Origin: Hondaea fermentalgiana
Lineage: Eukaryota; Sar; Bigyra; Thraustochytrida; Thraustochytriidae
Direction: 5' to 3'
Assembly (NCBI GenBank): GCA_014084085.1
Contig: NPFB01000057.1
Span: forward strand, 71,548-135,547
DNA length: 64,000 nucleotides
Made by a program: the position numbers and the translations under genes. Positions 29,015-38,811 of this stretch are shown piece after piece. Each line of letters opens with the position of its first letter. Within the stretch, counting starts at the first letter, position 1. The notes under the pieces are model-generated. The model did not search any database, was not told the DNA's origin, and saw only the letters and a list, made by a program, of their open reading frames with translations.

Positions 29015-30735
29015 TTACCTTTTCCATGCGACCAAAGGATTGGGCAAATTGTACCTTGGAGAGCGCTTCTCGGTCATACGGAGCGTCAGCTGCGTTCGGC
29101 CAATCTTAAGATTGACAGGAACGTCGGGAGCAAGGTCTATTGAACTCTTGACCTGCAAATAAGTGCCGCCAAGGGAGTTACAATCCGACAGGCGGAACTC
29201 TCGCGTCTCGTGATCAAACCTAAGACGCGCGTGAATACTGCCCACGGAACGATCGCCGAGTCGTACGTCGGCATCGACATCCCGTCCAATGGTAGCTTCG
29301 CTGCGGTCCGCAAAGCTAAGGCGGAATCGGCGAGTGCCGACCCAGGACTGACCCCTCCGGTGGCGAACAACTTTGAGTTCAATATTGGGGGGCGGCGAAG
29401 AAAAGTGCTGAGGCAGAGGCCCGTTACAAATGGAGCAGTGGCCCGAGCCACTGCTCTTGATCCACGTCAAGAGACAGTTCAAGTGGACGTAGCGCGAGCT
29501 TCCCGAGCACTTGCCGCACGGGTTCTGGATGAGGGGATTCGCGCGCAGACCATCGGGGCGTCGGCCGTGTTCTTCCAGCTGGCGCGTGAGGTGGTGCACG
29601 TCTGAATCGACGGTCGAAGTTTCCCCTGCCTCTGGGTTCTCGGCATCCTCCGTGAGCGAGACGTCGGGTCCACCCCAGCAAATATAGCACATTGGCTCGT
29701 CGTCGTCGTCGTCGTCATTGATGGCAGCAGTGCCATGATCACTGTTCCTGTGCTCGAGCTCGTCGTCGGACTCGCCATGTTGGTCAGCAAGACCGTGGCG
29801 ATGGGCGTCGGCCTCTGTGTCTGCCTCTTCATTGGATGCGCCGCCTTCGACGGAGCCATCGCTGTCGGCGTCGTGCTTGCTGGACGCCGAGCTCGAGCCT
29901 TCCTTGGCGTTGTCCTGAAGATCGCCGCTGCGGATCGATGCGCGTCCGCTCGAGCTTGTGTTGATTTCTTGAGCAAAACGCTCGACAAAGTCGTCGCTTT
30001 CCTTGGTGCAGAGGTCGGTGACCTCGAGACTCACGGAGCCAACCTTGATGACCGAGCCCACCTGGATGACTGCCTCGCTCGAGTTCCGCCGCGAGGGCCC
30101 GACGAGCTCGTACATGCGTGCTCGGGGCTGCAGACGGATGCCGGACACGCCCCCTTCGTCTACAGGATGAATGAGGGCGTTGAGGGCAGCGCAGCGGTCA
30201 TCGTCGAGGCGGAGGTCGCAGGACTGAGAGCGTCCCACCGAGAAGGAGGAGCCTGGCTTGCCATCGTAGTAGAGGATTTTTCGCGCCACGCGTTGCGAGT
30301 TGTGAAGCCGGGTTCGCGCCTTGATGATGACGTGCCAGTGGGACCCGCGAGGCGACGAAACGCGCGTGCTGGCGGTGCTCGCCGTCGCGCCGGCGCCGTC
30401 GTTGGCGACGCGCTGCAAGCTCTCGTGGGCCCCGGCAGGGAAGGACGCCGAGCGCGACCGCAAGAGGGCCGCGTCGTTTCCGAGGTGCTCGAGGTCGTGG
30501 GCTTCGTCCTGGTCGTCTTCCTCGGCGCCGACGACCTCGTCGAGGTGCACCACGTAGTTGTTCTGGTCTCTGCCGGCGCCGTGGTTGCCGAAGTCGAGGT
30601 CGGGCGCGGTCCCGTTGACGTTGGCAGCCAGTTCACCGGCCCGCGGCGACCCGGCCCGCAGAGACCGCGCGCTGCCGAACCGGCCCGACGAGGCCGCGGC
30701 CAGCGCGCGCGCGGACCCTGCGGCGCGCGTCGCGG
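29015..30735 (-). CDS. FHA / RING-CH / FHA protein, 5' end lost in an assembly gap
   Basis: Stop at 29015. The frame stays open into the N run at 30736 and no ATG occurs in the N-terminal part between the gap and the first FHA domain, so the start lies in the gap or beyond it. N-terminal FHA-like domain: FSVGRSQSCDLRLDDD. Acidic linker (poly-Asp near 29705-29720), then a C4HC3 RING-CH finger: CYICWGG, then NPCGKC, YVHLNCLLTWIKSS and CSICN. A second FHA follows near the C-terminus: ATIGRDVDADVRLGDRSVGS and SLGGTYLQ. RING-CH proteins are E3 ubiquitin ligases, and FHA domains bind phosphothreonine. The combination suggests phospho-directed ubiquitylation (inference). No transmembrane segments, unlike MARCH ligases. 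Confidence 0.85.
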
Positions 30736-30835
30736 NNNNNNNNNNNNNNNNNNNNNNNNNNNNNNNNNNNNNNNNNNNNNNNNNNNNNNNNNNNNNNNNN
30801 NNNNNNNNNNNNNNNNNNNNNNNNNNNNNNNNNNN
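30736..30835. other. Assembly gap (100 N)
   Basis: Exactly 100 Ns, a conventional placeholder of unknown true size. It truncates the FHA/RING-CH gene; flanks are very GC-rich and low complexity. Confidence 0.99.
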
Positions 30836-30904
30836 CTGGCTGCTGGCTTGGTGTCGCTTGGTGTCGAAGGAGACCAGGGCTGGCCGCGAGCAGGATCGAC
30901 GCAG

Positions 30905-30956
30905 GCGACACGGAGCGAGCGAGCGAGCGAGCGATGGATGGATGGATGGATTGATG
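30905..30956. repeat. GAGC and GGAT tetranucleotide repeats
   Basis: About five GAGC units followed by about five GGAT/GATG units, adjacent to the first assembly gap. The GGAT motif recurs at 54326-54367. Confidence 0.8.
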
Positions 30957-31231
30957 GAGGCCGCCCAGTGTCCGCCTGCCGCGGCCGGGCCTCCTCTCCT
31001 CTCCTCCCTCCGCGCCTTCCTCTCCTCCTCTCCGCTGCGCTGCGCGCTGCCCGCCTGCCTGCCTGCGCCGCGCGAGCGAGCGAGCGCGAGCGCCCGGTGT
31101 GTCTGTCTGTCTGCCTGCCTGCCTGCCTGCGCGCGACTGCGAGTGCGTGCGAGCGTGGGTGCGTGCGAGGGAGGGAGAGAGGGAGCGAGCGCGAGAGAGA
31201 CTCGCCGGTGCGGAGGTTGTTGTATGTATGC

Positions 31232-31260
31232 GTACTGCTTTCTCTCTCTCTCTCTCTCTC
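31232..31260. repeat. (CT)n dinucleotide repeat
   Basis: About 14 CT units in the low-complexity block next to the first gap. Confidence 0.85.
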
Positions 31261-32094
31261 GCCGTGTGTCTACCTGCCTGCTCGGCGGGGTCGCGAACTG
31301 CCGCACCGGCCACGGACGCCCGGCAGCCAGGCAGGCGATACCGCACTTGCGCGGCCTTTGCCGCACTTGCGCCGCGCCTTGGCTCCACTTGCGCCGCCCC
31401 CGCGCGCACCCGCCACCACCGCCCCGCAACAGCCCCGCACCCACCCCAGCTCGCCATGCGCACGCGCTGTCGCAGGAGGTCGTCGACTTGCGCGGGGCGG
31501 GATAGCGCACTGTAGCCAGCCCGCCGCAAGTGGGAGAAAAGGTGTGCGAGAGAAACGCTCACAGCACGCGACCCCGCAGTCTCCACATTACTTTCTGATC
31601 GACAGGGGACTGCGGGCGATCGCTTCGCGGATTCAAAAAAGGGACCCGGATAATGCCGTGACACGGACCTGCGCGGTCGCACAAAGAAGAAGCCTGAGGG
31701 ATGACGCCAGAACCATTCTGCGTCGTGCCCAAGACGATTCGGGTCTCGGTGTACATACCTGTACGTACACACAAACACACAACAACAATGGGGACCCGTC
31801 CCGCGAGAAGCACACATGAGCGCACTGACTGCCCGCAAGCAAGCTCCACGGAGAAAGAGCATTAAACAGTGCGCTTTTCCACAAATCGCTTCCCGAGACG
31901 CATCCCAAGATGTTATTTTCCAACCAACAAAAAGAGTTTCCCAAAATGTTTTTCAGACTAGTATGCTAGACATGTTGTGCATATCTAACATTTGATTTTT
32001 CACCTCGCCAACCTGGCCAACGTGAATGCAAAGACCGATGAAAAGCTCCCCTTTCGAAAGGAAGATCAAAGACCCTTCGAGAACATTCCATCAT

Positions 32095-33363
32095 TTACTC
32101 CGCTGGCACGGGAACAAGCGCGGCCTCGAGGAGATCGAGAATGCGCTGACGTTGGGCTTCGAGACCAATCCCGACAAACACAAGTTCTTGGCGTCGCTGG
32201 TCCGTAGACTCATCGCCTTCGTCTGCCCAGGTCCCAGCGGGTGTTACGGCAAAAGATTTGCCCGCAAGGGACCAGTAAAGCTTGATCGAGGGCTGGCGAT
32301 CAATCCAAATGAAGCCTTTGGCCCGAACCACACCGCAAAATGGGTTTTCGACATCAGCAGTCTCGGCCAAGGCTTGATCGCGATCAACCTCCTTTTGCTC
32401 CGCGTCGTCGCCCCCCCGAGAAAAGGTACGGTCAAAAGCTACATCTTCCGCCCGCTGCAGCGCTGCGATGGGCTGAAGGACAGTCTTCGCGAGCGTCGGC
32501 CCATGGAAAGCCCGTGACGACGAGAACACGAACGAGCTGATACCGTATTTGCTCTTGTGGTCCCGTGCGCACCCCTCGTTGCATTTTTCGTGATGATGAG
32601 CGCAGTGACTACCGTGCTTGCAGATCTCGTCCGCATGGCAATGGTTATGCGCTTTCGAAGAACCACCTGCATTGGCTGCGACTAAGTCAAGAAGATCGAT
32701 TGCGCCAAACTCGCTCGTGTGCACCTCAGCTTCATCCCGCGCAAGGCCCGAGACAATCGCTTGAAGCTTTTCAAGCCGCGTAACCGCGCCCTCTAGCCGA
32801 TCGATCTTATTAAGGATGACGGAATCAGCGTGTTCGACTTGCTCCATCAAGAGGTCGACGACCGATCGCTTGGCATCTGTGGTCGCCGCGTCGCCCACAA
32901 GGTCAGGTCGGTCGCGAAGCATATCTGCGCTACGGCACTGATCGAGAAAGTCGTAAGCATCCACGACCGTGATCACGAACGGTTGCGAGTCTTGTCCACG
33001 GAGAATGTCGCAAGGCAGCTCGGAGAGCACTTCTCGAAGCTGACCCGCCTCCGCGACGCCGCTGGCTTCGACGATAATGTAGTCGAAGCCGTCTTCGCGG
33101 TTTGCGACGAGAGATTCGATACTCTCGACAAGATCATCGCTCGCGGTGCAGCAGGCGCAGCCGTTCTCGAGCTGCACTGAGACAAGCTTTCCTTGCGCGT
33201 CCTCGGCCACGCTCTTGACCAGCTGGGCGTCGATATTGACTTTGGCGACGTCGTTTGCAACGACACCTACGCTCACATCGTCTGGACACTGCGTCAACAC
33301 GTGCTGCAGCGTCGTGGTCTTTCCCACGCCCAGGAACCCGCACAGCGCCACCACGCGCGTCAT
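32095..33363 (-). CDS. COG0523 (CobW/ZNG1-type) GTPase metallochaperone
   Basis: 422 residues, ATG at 33363. G3E-family GTPases of this group deliver metals; the eukaryotic ZNG1 members activate methionine aminopeptidase 1 with zinc. Walker A is GFLGVGKTT (about residues 9-17). The metal-binding CxCC signature lies in NGCACC (about 68-73). VEASGVAE, the NKID guanine motif and a His/Cys-rich segment (HNHCHADEICKHGSHCAHHH) that probably binds metal are also present. The C-terminal CobW_C domain holds GFIWIDRQ and FVGIGL. The Walker A sequence and insertion resemble bacterial-style COG0523 members as much as ZNG1, so I give no symbol. It is divergent from the SDR gene. Confidence 0.9.
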   Translation of the reverse strand: MTRVVALCGFLGVGKTTTLQHVLTQCPDDVSVGVVANDVAKVNIDAQLVKSVAEDAQGKLVSVQLENGCACCTASDDLVESIESLVANREDGFDYIIVEASGVAEAGQLREVLSELPCDILRGQDSQPFVITVVDAYDFLDQCRSADMLRDRPDLVGDAATTDAKRSVVDLLMEQVEHADSVILNKIDRLEGAVTRLEKLQAIVSGLARDEAEVHTSEFGAIDLLDLVAANAGGSSKAHNHCHADEICKHGSHCAHHHEKCNEGCARDHKSKYGISSFVFSSSRAFHGPTLAKTVLQPIAALQRAEDVAFDRTFSRGGDDAEQKEVDRDQALAETADVENPFCGVVRAKGFIWIDRQPSIKLYWSLAGKSFAVTPAGTWADEGDESTDQRRQELVFVGIGLEAQRQRILDLLEAALVPVPAE

Positions 33364-34134
33364 TTGTCAACGATTGCCTTCGCCTCGAGAATCGTCGCTT
33401 ATGCGCTTTGGCCAGACCAAGAGATTCCATTCCCTCAGTTGCCCGTTACAACTTGAACCCAAACGAACTTTGAACCATCATCGTGACTTCGAAGTCACTA
33501 AACTTGAACTAAAAATAAAAATCAGTTGGCCTGCCACTGGGCCTATCAGTCGTGTCGATCCCGACCATCACTCGTTCGATGATATTCGGAATCGTGTTCA
33601 CAGGAGACTTTGCTTTGCGCATCTTTAAACCACGGATCCACCCCATCGCAGAATTTTCTTGTAAAACAGAAAAGAAAAGAGAAAGAAAGAAAGATCAGCT
33701 CCTTCGCACCCTGCCTGCCGGGACAAGGAAGGGCCTAAGCCTACCACGTGTAGTAGTACGTGGGTATGATTGCCTACTTCGGCCACGAACGACAGCGAGT
33801 GACTCCCACCTCGTCTTGCGGTCCCCGAGGAGACTGACTGGCCGACGCATGGACGCCTGATCGAACAGGGAATCGCGCCGGCGATCGATCTTCAATGAGC
33901 CCTTCATGGGCTGCAGCAGGCTCAGATCCTGGCTCGGCAGAACGGAAACGCGGCTGCAGTGGAGCGGCTGGAGCGTCAAGCGTCGAGACGGCTGCGAGCG
34001 GACCGGGAGCGCGACTGCGACTCGCCGCGCGCGCGCAGTGCACCACGCCTGGGCAGGCGGAGAACTGGGACCGGGACTGGGACTGAGAGCGGGGACGCGG
34101 CGCGGGACGAGAACTGTCGAGTCGAGCACGCAAG
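33364..34134. promoter_or_regulatory. Shared upstream region of COG0523 GTPase and SDR genes
   Basis: About 770 bases between divergent ATGs. AT-rich stretches (33470-33700) give way to a GC-rich leader before the SDR. No gene supported. Confidence 0.4.
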
Positions 34135-35145
34135 ATGGCATCGCAACTGGGAGACTTCCAGCCCAAGTGGTTTCCCGACTTTGCGGAGAAGCTGCCTCGC
34201 GTGGAAGGCAAGGTCTTCGTTGTCACGGGCACGACTTCCGGCACGGGCTTTACCGCCGCGAAGACAGTCGTGGAAAAAGGCGGCACGCTCGTCGCTCTCA
34301 ACAGACCTTCAGAGCGCGCCACCGCTGCCCTCCAAAAGCTCAAGGATATCCCAGAGGCAAGCGACCGCGTTCATGGCGTAGATTGCGACCTGCAATCCTT
34401 TGCCTCCGTGCGCGAGGCCGCAGCCAAAGTGCGCGAGAGCTTTCCGGAGGTGCACTGTCTTGCCAACAATGCGGGCATCATGGCGACTCCCGACCGCGCC
34501 ACCAAGGACGGCTTTGACGAACAGATGCAGACAAACCATTTGTCTCACTTTCTACTCGTAAAGGAACTGATGCCGTGTCTCTTGGCAAGCGCCGCCAAAA
34601 CGGGCGAAGATGCCCGCATCGTGAACCACTCAAGTGGCGCGCGCAAGAGAACCCAGGTTCTCGAGGAGAAATACTTTGGCAAAAACGGAGGAAATCTCGG
34701 CGGGGATGAGGTCTCCAATATGGCGGGACCACCCTTTACGCGCTATGCGCAAACAAAACTCGCCAACTCGGTGTTCACGCATGCGCTGGCGGACCGTCTC
34801 GAGGCCGCCAAGCTTCCCGTGAAGGTCTTCTCCTGCCACCCGGGCGCAAGTGCCACGAGCCTCGCCAATCACCTTGACATCAACTCTCTCTCAAGCTTTA
34901 AGGTTTTCTTCTTCAAGATGATCCTTCAAAGCGCTGATGATGGCGCCATGGGACTTGTCAAGTGCATGATGGATCCCTCTGTCACTTCCCGGGGCATGTA
35001 CGGCCCCAACGGCTGGTTTCAGACCTTTTACGGACCTGCCGAGTACACCAAGCCGCTCGACAGTGAGACAGACCAGGCGAATAAGGATCTGCTCTGGCGC
35101 GCAAGCGAGCAAGCCATTGGCGAAACCTTTACTGTCTCCCAGTAG
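34135..35145 (+). CDS. Short-chain dehydrogenase/reductase (RDH/POR-like)
   Basis: 336 residues, ATG at 34135. NAD(P)-binding Rossmann enzyme with all SDR landmarks: TGTTSGTG glycine motif (near residue 31), NNAG, NHSSGA and the catalytic Tyr and Lys of RYAQTK (Tyr near 204), then CHPGASAT. The layout resembles retinol-dehydrogenase and protochlorophyllide-reductase-like SDRs. The substrate is unknown. There is no signal peptide. A polyadenylation-like AATAAA lies shortly after the stop (near 35178). The aminopeptidase gene follows on the same strand after about 290 bases. Confidence 0.92.
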   Translation: MASQLGDFQPKWFPDFAEKLPRVEGKVFVVTGTTSGTGFTAAKTVVEKGGTLVALNRPSERATAALQKLKDIPEASDRVHGVDCDLQSFASVREAAAKVRESFPEVHCLANNAGIMATPDRATKDGFDEQMQTNHLSHFLLVKELMPCLLASAAKTGEDARIVNHSSGARKRTQVLEEKYFGKNGGNLGGDEVSNMAGPPFTRYAQTKLANSVFTHALADRLEAAKLPVKVFSCHPGASATSLANHLDINSLSSFKVFFFKMILQSADDGAMGLVKCMMDPSVTSRGMYGPNGWFQTFYGPAEYTKPLDSETDQANKDLLWRASEQAIGETFTVSQ

Positions 35146-35431
35146 GCCTCAACCGGGCGAACACAAATTTGCTCGTGAATAAATGATCTTGTTCCCTTTG
35201 TTCCCTTCCTTTTCCTCCTCCCCATAAAATAGAGAAAGGATCCAAACTGAACAAACTCTCTGCGTGCCATCGCAAGCTACTAGTAGCAAGCAAACTAGCA
35301 AACAAGCAAAACCTCAGACGAGAGACAGGACAGTCACAGCGCGCGCGTGCGCGAGCAACTCGTCCCTTAAGCGCCCCGCGCAAGACAAGAAAACCATACG
35401 AGCCTCGCAGAGTAGAGAAAGGCGAGCAAGC

Positions 35432-37015
35432 ATGTCGGGGCCTTCGCTGCGCGCGGCCAACGGCGGCGTTCCCGCCAAGCTCCAATTCTTCGACGCAAGC
35501 GCCGACGCCGTTGCGCCAACGCCAACGACACCCGTGGTCGTTGTCACGTACGCGGACAACGACCTTGCCAACGTCCCTACGCAACTCGAGGCAGCGCTCT
35601 CGACGCAAGGTCTCGAGGCACTGCGGCACCTTGCCAGCAACGTGGCCAAGCCGTCGCGCGACGCCGCAAGAAAATTCGAGACCCACGTCAAGATCTCAGA
35701 AAACGAATGGCAGCGCATCGCACTTTGCGTGCTTCCCTCGCACCGCCCTTCTCGCCACGCTGCCAAGGGCCACCCTCATGCACTCGCTGACATTGTCGGG
35801 TCCGCTGCCGGCGGCGGAAATGCGGCCATCTTCCTCTTGCTCAAGGATCCGCAGGAAGAAGGCTTTGCCGCATGCTGCGCTGTCGCGCGCGCTTTCCCCA
35901 CGTACTCTTTGAAGTCATCTGATGTGCAAAAATCCGAGAGGGCTTCCTCCACGCCCACCGAGGTTCGCATTTTTGTCGATCTACAGGGGGATTTGCTCAG
36001 CGTGGGCCAAGGTACCGTCGGTCCGAAGGAGATGAACTTTGTGGCTGCAATGATTCAAGAATCGGCAGCGCTAGTGGACATGCCGACCAACATTCTCCAG
36101 GTCACATCATACGTGAAGCGAATCGAAGAACTCGTCTCGCAGACGGGTCTCCCCGTCGAGGTCAAAGTCATTCAAGGTGAAGAACTCTGCACACAAGGCT
36201 TTGGCGGAATCTACGGCGTCGGGAAGGCCGCGGAGAACCCACCCGCGCTCGTCATCCTCTCTCACAAGCCGGAAACCAAGTCTTCGGCCTCGGTGTGTCT
36301 CATTGGCAAGGGCATCGTCTACGACACCGGTGGTCTCTCCATCAAGTCCAAGACTGGGATGCCTGGCATGAAGCGCGATATGGGCGGCAGCGCTGGTTGC
36401 CTTGGTGGATTTTTGGCGCTTGTGAATGCGGGTGGCATTGGCCAGGAAATGCACTGCCTTTTGGCCCTCGCGGAGAATTCGGTGGCCTCGAACGCGACTC
36501 GACCTGACGATGTTCATACCTTCTACTCGGGAAAGACAGTCGAGATCAACAATACCGACGCTGAGGGCCGCCTTGTGATGGCTGATGCCCTCGCGTATGC
36601 CGTGAAGCACCTCAATCCCGAACTTCTCATCAACATGGCCACGCTCACAGGTGCGCAAAGCTCCGCAACGGGACTCAAGCACGCTGCAGTCTTTACGAAC
36701 CTTGACGAGGTGGAGGCCTTGGCCGTGCAAGCTGGCCAGCGCAGCGGAGATCTCGTCCACCCGCTTCCTTACACGCCGGAGTTCTTCCGTGGGGAGTTCA
36801 AGTCTGAGATTGCGGACATGAAGAATTCACAAAAGAACCGATCAAATGCTGGCTGCGCGGCACCTGCGACGTTTCTGAGCAATCACATTGAGCCTTATCT
36901 TGACCAGAACAAGGCCTGGCTCCACATTGACATGGCGTCTCCCGCGGAGAACAAGGGCAAGGCCACAGGATACGGTGTTGCGCTGCTCTTTACTTTGCTC
37001 AAATCGCGCATGTAG
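35432..37015 (+). CDS. NPEPL1: M17 leucyl aminopeptidase, NPEPL1-like
   Basis: 527 residues from the ATG at 35432; the open frame runs further upstream only through a GTG. The length matches human NPEPL1 (about 520). Catalytic region: GFGGIYGVGKAAENPPALV, GKGIVYDTGGLSIKSK (metal-binding Lys and Asp), MPGMKRDMGGSAG, LALAENSV, RPDDVHTFYSGKTVEINN and NTDAEGRL (metal ligands and catalytic Arg), then NMATLTGAQ. M17 enzymes are hexameric two-metal exopeptidases in the cytosol. The closest pattern is the NPEPL1 branch rather than LAP3 or bacterial PepA (e.g. GFGGIYGVGKAA and HTFYSGKTVEINN). Confidence 0.94.
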   Translation: MSGPSLRAANGGVPAKLQFFDASADAVAPTPTTPVVVVTYADNDLANVPTQLEAALSTQGLEALRHLASNVAKPSRDAARKFETHVKISENEWQRIALCVLPSHRPSRHAAKGHPHALADIVGSAAGGGNAAIFLLLKDPQEEGFAACCAVARAFPTYSLKSSDVQKSERASSTPTEVRIFVDLQGDLLSVGQGTVGPKEMNFVAAMIQESAALVDMPTNILQVTSYVKRIEELVSQTGLPVEVKVIQGEELCTQGFGGIYGVGKAAENPPALVILSHKPETKSSASVCLIGKGIVYDTGGLSIKSKTGMPGMKRDMGGSAGCLGGFLALVNAGGIGQEMHCLLALAENSVASNATRPDDVHTFYSGKTVEINNTDAEGRLVMADALAYAVKHLNPELLINMATLTGAQSSATGLKHAAVFTNLDEVEALAVQAGQRSGDLVHPLPYTPEFFRGEFKSEIADMKNSQKNRSNAGCAAPATFLSNHIEPYLDQNKAWLHIDMASPAENKGKATGYGVALLFTLLKSRM

Positions 37016-37719
37016 ACCCAGCGCCCGAGCAGCGGATCTCACGCTTCCAATTCGCGAAACCTTTTGTTTCTTATCAGGCGACATAGCCATTGGACTCGTC
37101 AAATGCAGTGCAATTCGCCAATGTCATGCGTACTTGCCGGTCCGCTCGCCATAAATTGGATGGAGGAAAGTCGAAAGTGGGTGGTCTGCAGCAGCAGCAG
37201 CAGCAGGAGCAAACGGAGAAAAAATTATACAAGCGATTTTTGATTGAAGGGATCGGGTGCAACTTCGAATCCGATATTTGGCTCAATGTGAGCGCGTTGG
37301 TTGCCAACAATTTAGGGGAAAGAGTGTTTTTTCGGCAAGTAAAGCATCCGTTGCCGCCAGAAAAGGCAGGGCAGAGTTTCGAATGTCTTGCGTCATAAGT
37401 AAGGAGCTTGATCGTGTCCTTCACTGTAAAATTGAAGCAGGAAACAAAAAGACTTTTCGCGCGCACGCATGCACGTGGTATGCATAATTGCGTGCGCGTT
37501 CATTGCACTGCGGCGGGGCCGGATAGACTGGAGATTTCAACATGGGCGGATCGCGAGGCAAAGCCCGTATTTTCCATCTTTTGGTGTGTAAAATCGAAAA
37601 TGAAAAGCAAAGTAAAGCCGCGTTCGCCCGCATCATGGCGGAATCTCGTAATGAAACCAAGTGGAGGAACCTCTGGAGTCAAGTCCTACGACTTGGTTCA
37701 TCTATCCGGCCTTGGACCC
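37016..37719. other. Convergent intergenic region
   Basis: It contains a CAG repeat (37187-37206). A plus-strand ORF from an ATG at 37126 to 37398 (90 codons) includes the Gln run and then protein-like sequence (KKLYKRFLIEGIG); it may be a small gene or just 3' UTR of the aminopeptidase. No homology recognised. Confidence 0.4.
37187..37206. repeat. (CAG)n repeat
   Basis: Six CAG units in the 3' flank of the aminopeptidase gene. Confidence 0.8.
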
Positions 37720-38811
37720 TCAGCCAGAACGTTTAGCGCCATTTTCTTTGGCGCGACGGATAATCTCCGCCTGCGTGAGCTTTCGCTTCACCGATGTTCG
37801 GGCAGGCATCTTGGGGACGATGACGGAGCCATCGGTCTGAGCATTTTGCTGCAGAATGGGCGGCGGCGCTTGGGGCTCCGGCCCACTTGTTATGGATGCA
37901 GCTGCATCTTGAATAATGGCCTGCACGCCGTCTGCAGGAATACTGCCGAGAAGAGCCTGCACCGCCTTGGCTTGAGCGCTACCCCAGGTGACGCCATCGT
38001 CTTCCGCCTTGGCGAGCTCCTTGAGCTCCTCAAGCTCGGTGAGACAGGCGTAAACCTTTTGCGTCTGCTTGAATTGGGCAAAGTAGGCTCGAATACTGGG
38101 CTCCGCCTTGTCGACAGCATAGAATCCCTCGCGCGAAAACCTGTTAAAAAGCGCCCCGAGCACTTTGACCCCATGGGCCTCGAAGAACGTGGCATTCAAA
38201 TTGTACGAGTCGATGGCGTTGCCAACGCCCGACGGACAGACCAGGACAACGGGCGCGCCAATGCGACGGGCCATGGCCGCATTCGAAAGTCCTACGATAC
38301 TACCAACAGCAGGGTAGCCGACTCCATCGACCACGACAAGACGACGACCAGGCGTGCGTCTCAGTGCGCCGACCGCTTCTTCGATATCTTGAAGCATTTC
38401 TTCGCTTGTCTTGGTATTGCCGGCCAAGAATTCGCGCGTGAATCCGCTCACATAGGTGACGGGCCCGGTAGGCGCCTCGATGCCGTGCTTCAAGGCGTAT
38501 CTTGTCACGAGCTGTACTGCCTCGCACTGCGTGGCGGGCTTGATGTAGGCGAGTTCGTGGGCTGCATAGCCGAGCTTTTCGTGCAGCGTCGCGAGAAGAC
38601 CCAGACACGTTGAGGACTTTCCTACTTGCGAGCGGTCTCCAGACACGAAGATGAGGTCAGCAGGTTTCGCCTGGACGCCCGCGCCGCGGTCGCCGCCGCC
38701 GCCGCCGAGGCGGGCCACCTCGGACCTCGCCGCCAGTTCTCGGACCCATGAAGTGCCGGAAAAGACGCGCGGCGTCGCCTCGGGCGTGGCCGCCGGCCCG
38801 GCGCCTCCCAT
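37720..38811 (-). CDS. P-loop NTPase, dethiobiotin-synthetase-like fold
   Basis: 363 residues from the ATG at 38811; upstream codons of the open frame lack ATG. P-loop VSGDRSQVGKSST near residue 51. Then YIKPATQCEAVQ, TYVSGFTREFLAG, VVVDGVGYPAVGSI (a DGVGYP where BioD-type enzymes have a conserved acidic-Gly motif) and VVLVCPSGVGNAIDSYNLN. The order resembles the BioD/AAA_26 fold. The substrate and pathway are unknown; no other biotin gene is nearby. A C-terminal Pro-rich stretch and a basic tail (KRKLTQAEIIRRAKENGAKR) are extra to the fold. Confidence 0.75.
   Translation of the reverse strand: MGGAGPAATPEATPRVFSGTSWVRELAARSEVARLGGGGGDRGAGVQAKPADLIFVSGDRSQVGKSSTCLGLLATLHEKLGYAAHELAYIKPATQCEAVQLVTRYALKHGIEAPTGPVTYVSGFTREFLAGNTKTSEEMLQDIEEAVGALRRTPGRRLVVVDGVGYPAVGSIVGLSNAAMARRIGAPVVLVCPSGVGNAIDSYNLNATFFEAHGVKVLGALFNRFSREGFYAVDKAEPSIRAYFAQFKQTQKVYACLTELEELKELAKAEDDGVTWGSAQAKAVQALLGSIPADGVQAIIQDAAASITSGPEPQAPPPILQQNAQTDGSVIVPKMPARTSVKRKLTQAEIIRRAKENGAKRSG

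Larger units (their letters stand above)
30836..32094. other. Low-complexity upstream block without a supported gene
   Basis: It holds GAGC and GGAT tetramers (30905-30950), TGCC/TGTC tetramers (31098-31130), a CT dinucleotide run (31232-31260) and repeated CACTTGCGCGG/CCG words (31345-31400). After 31520 the sequence becomes less biased but shows no coding signal that I trust. Long ORFs here on both strands are compositional. Confidence 0.6.

Noticed and set aside
29735..31819. 694-codon plus-strand ORF across the first gap
   Set aside because: Antisense shadow of the FHA/RING-CH gene joined to low-complexity DNA through Ns; no domain and no ATG start.
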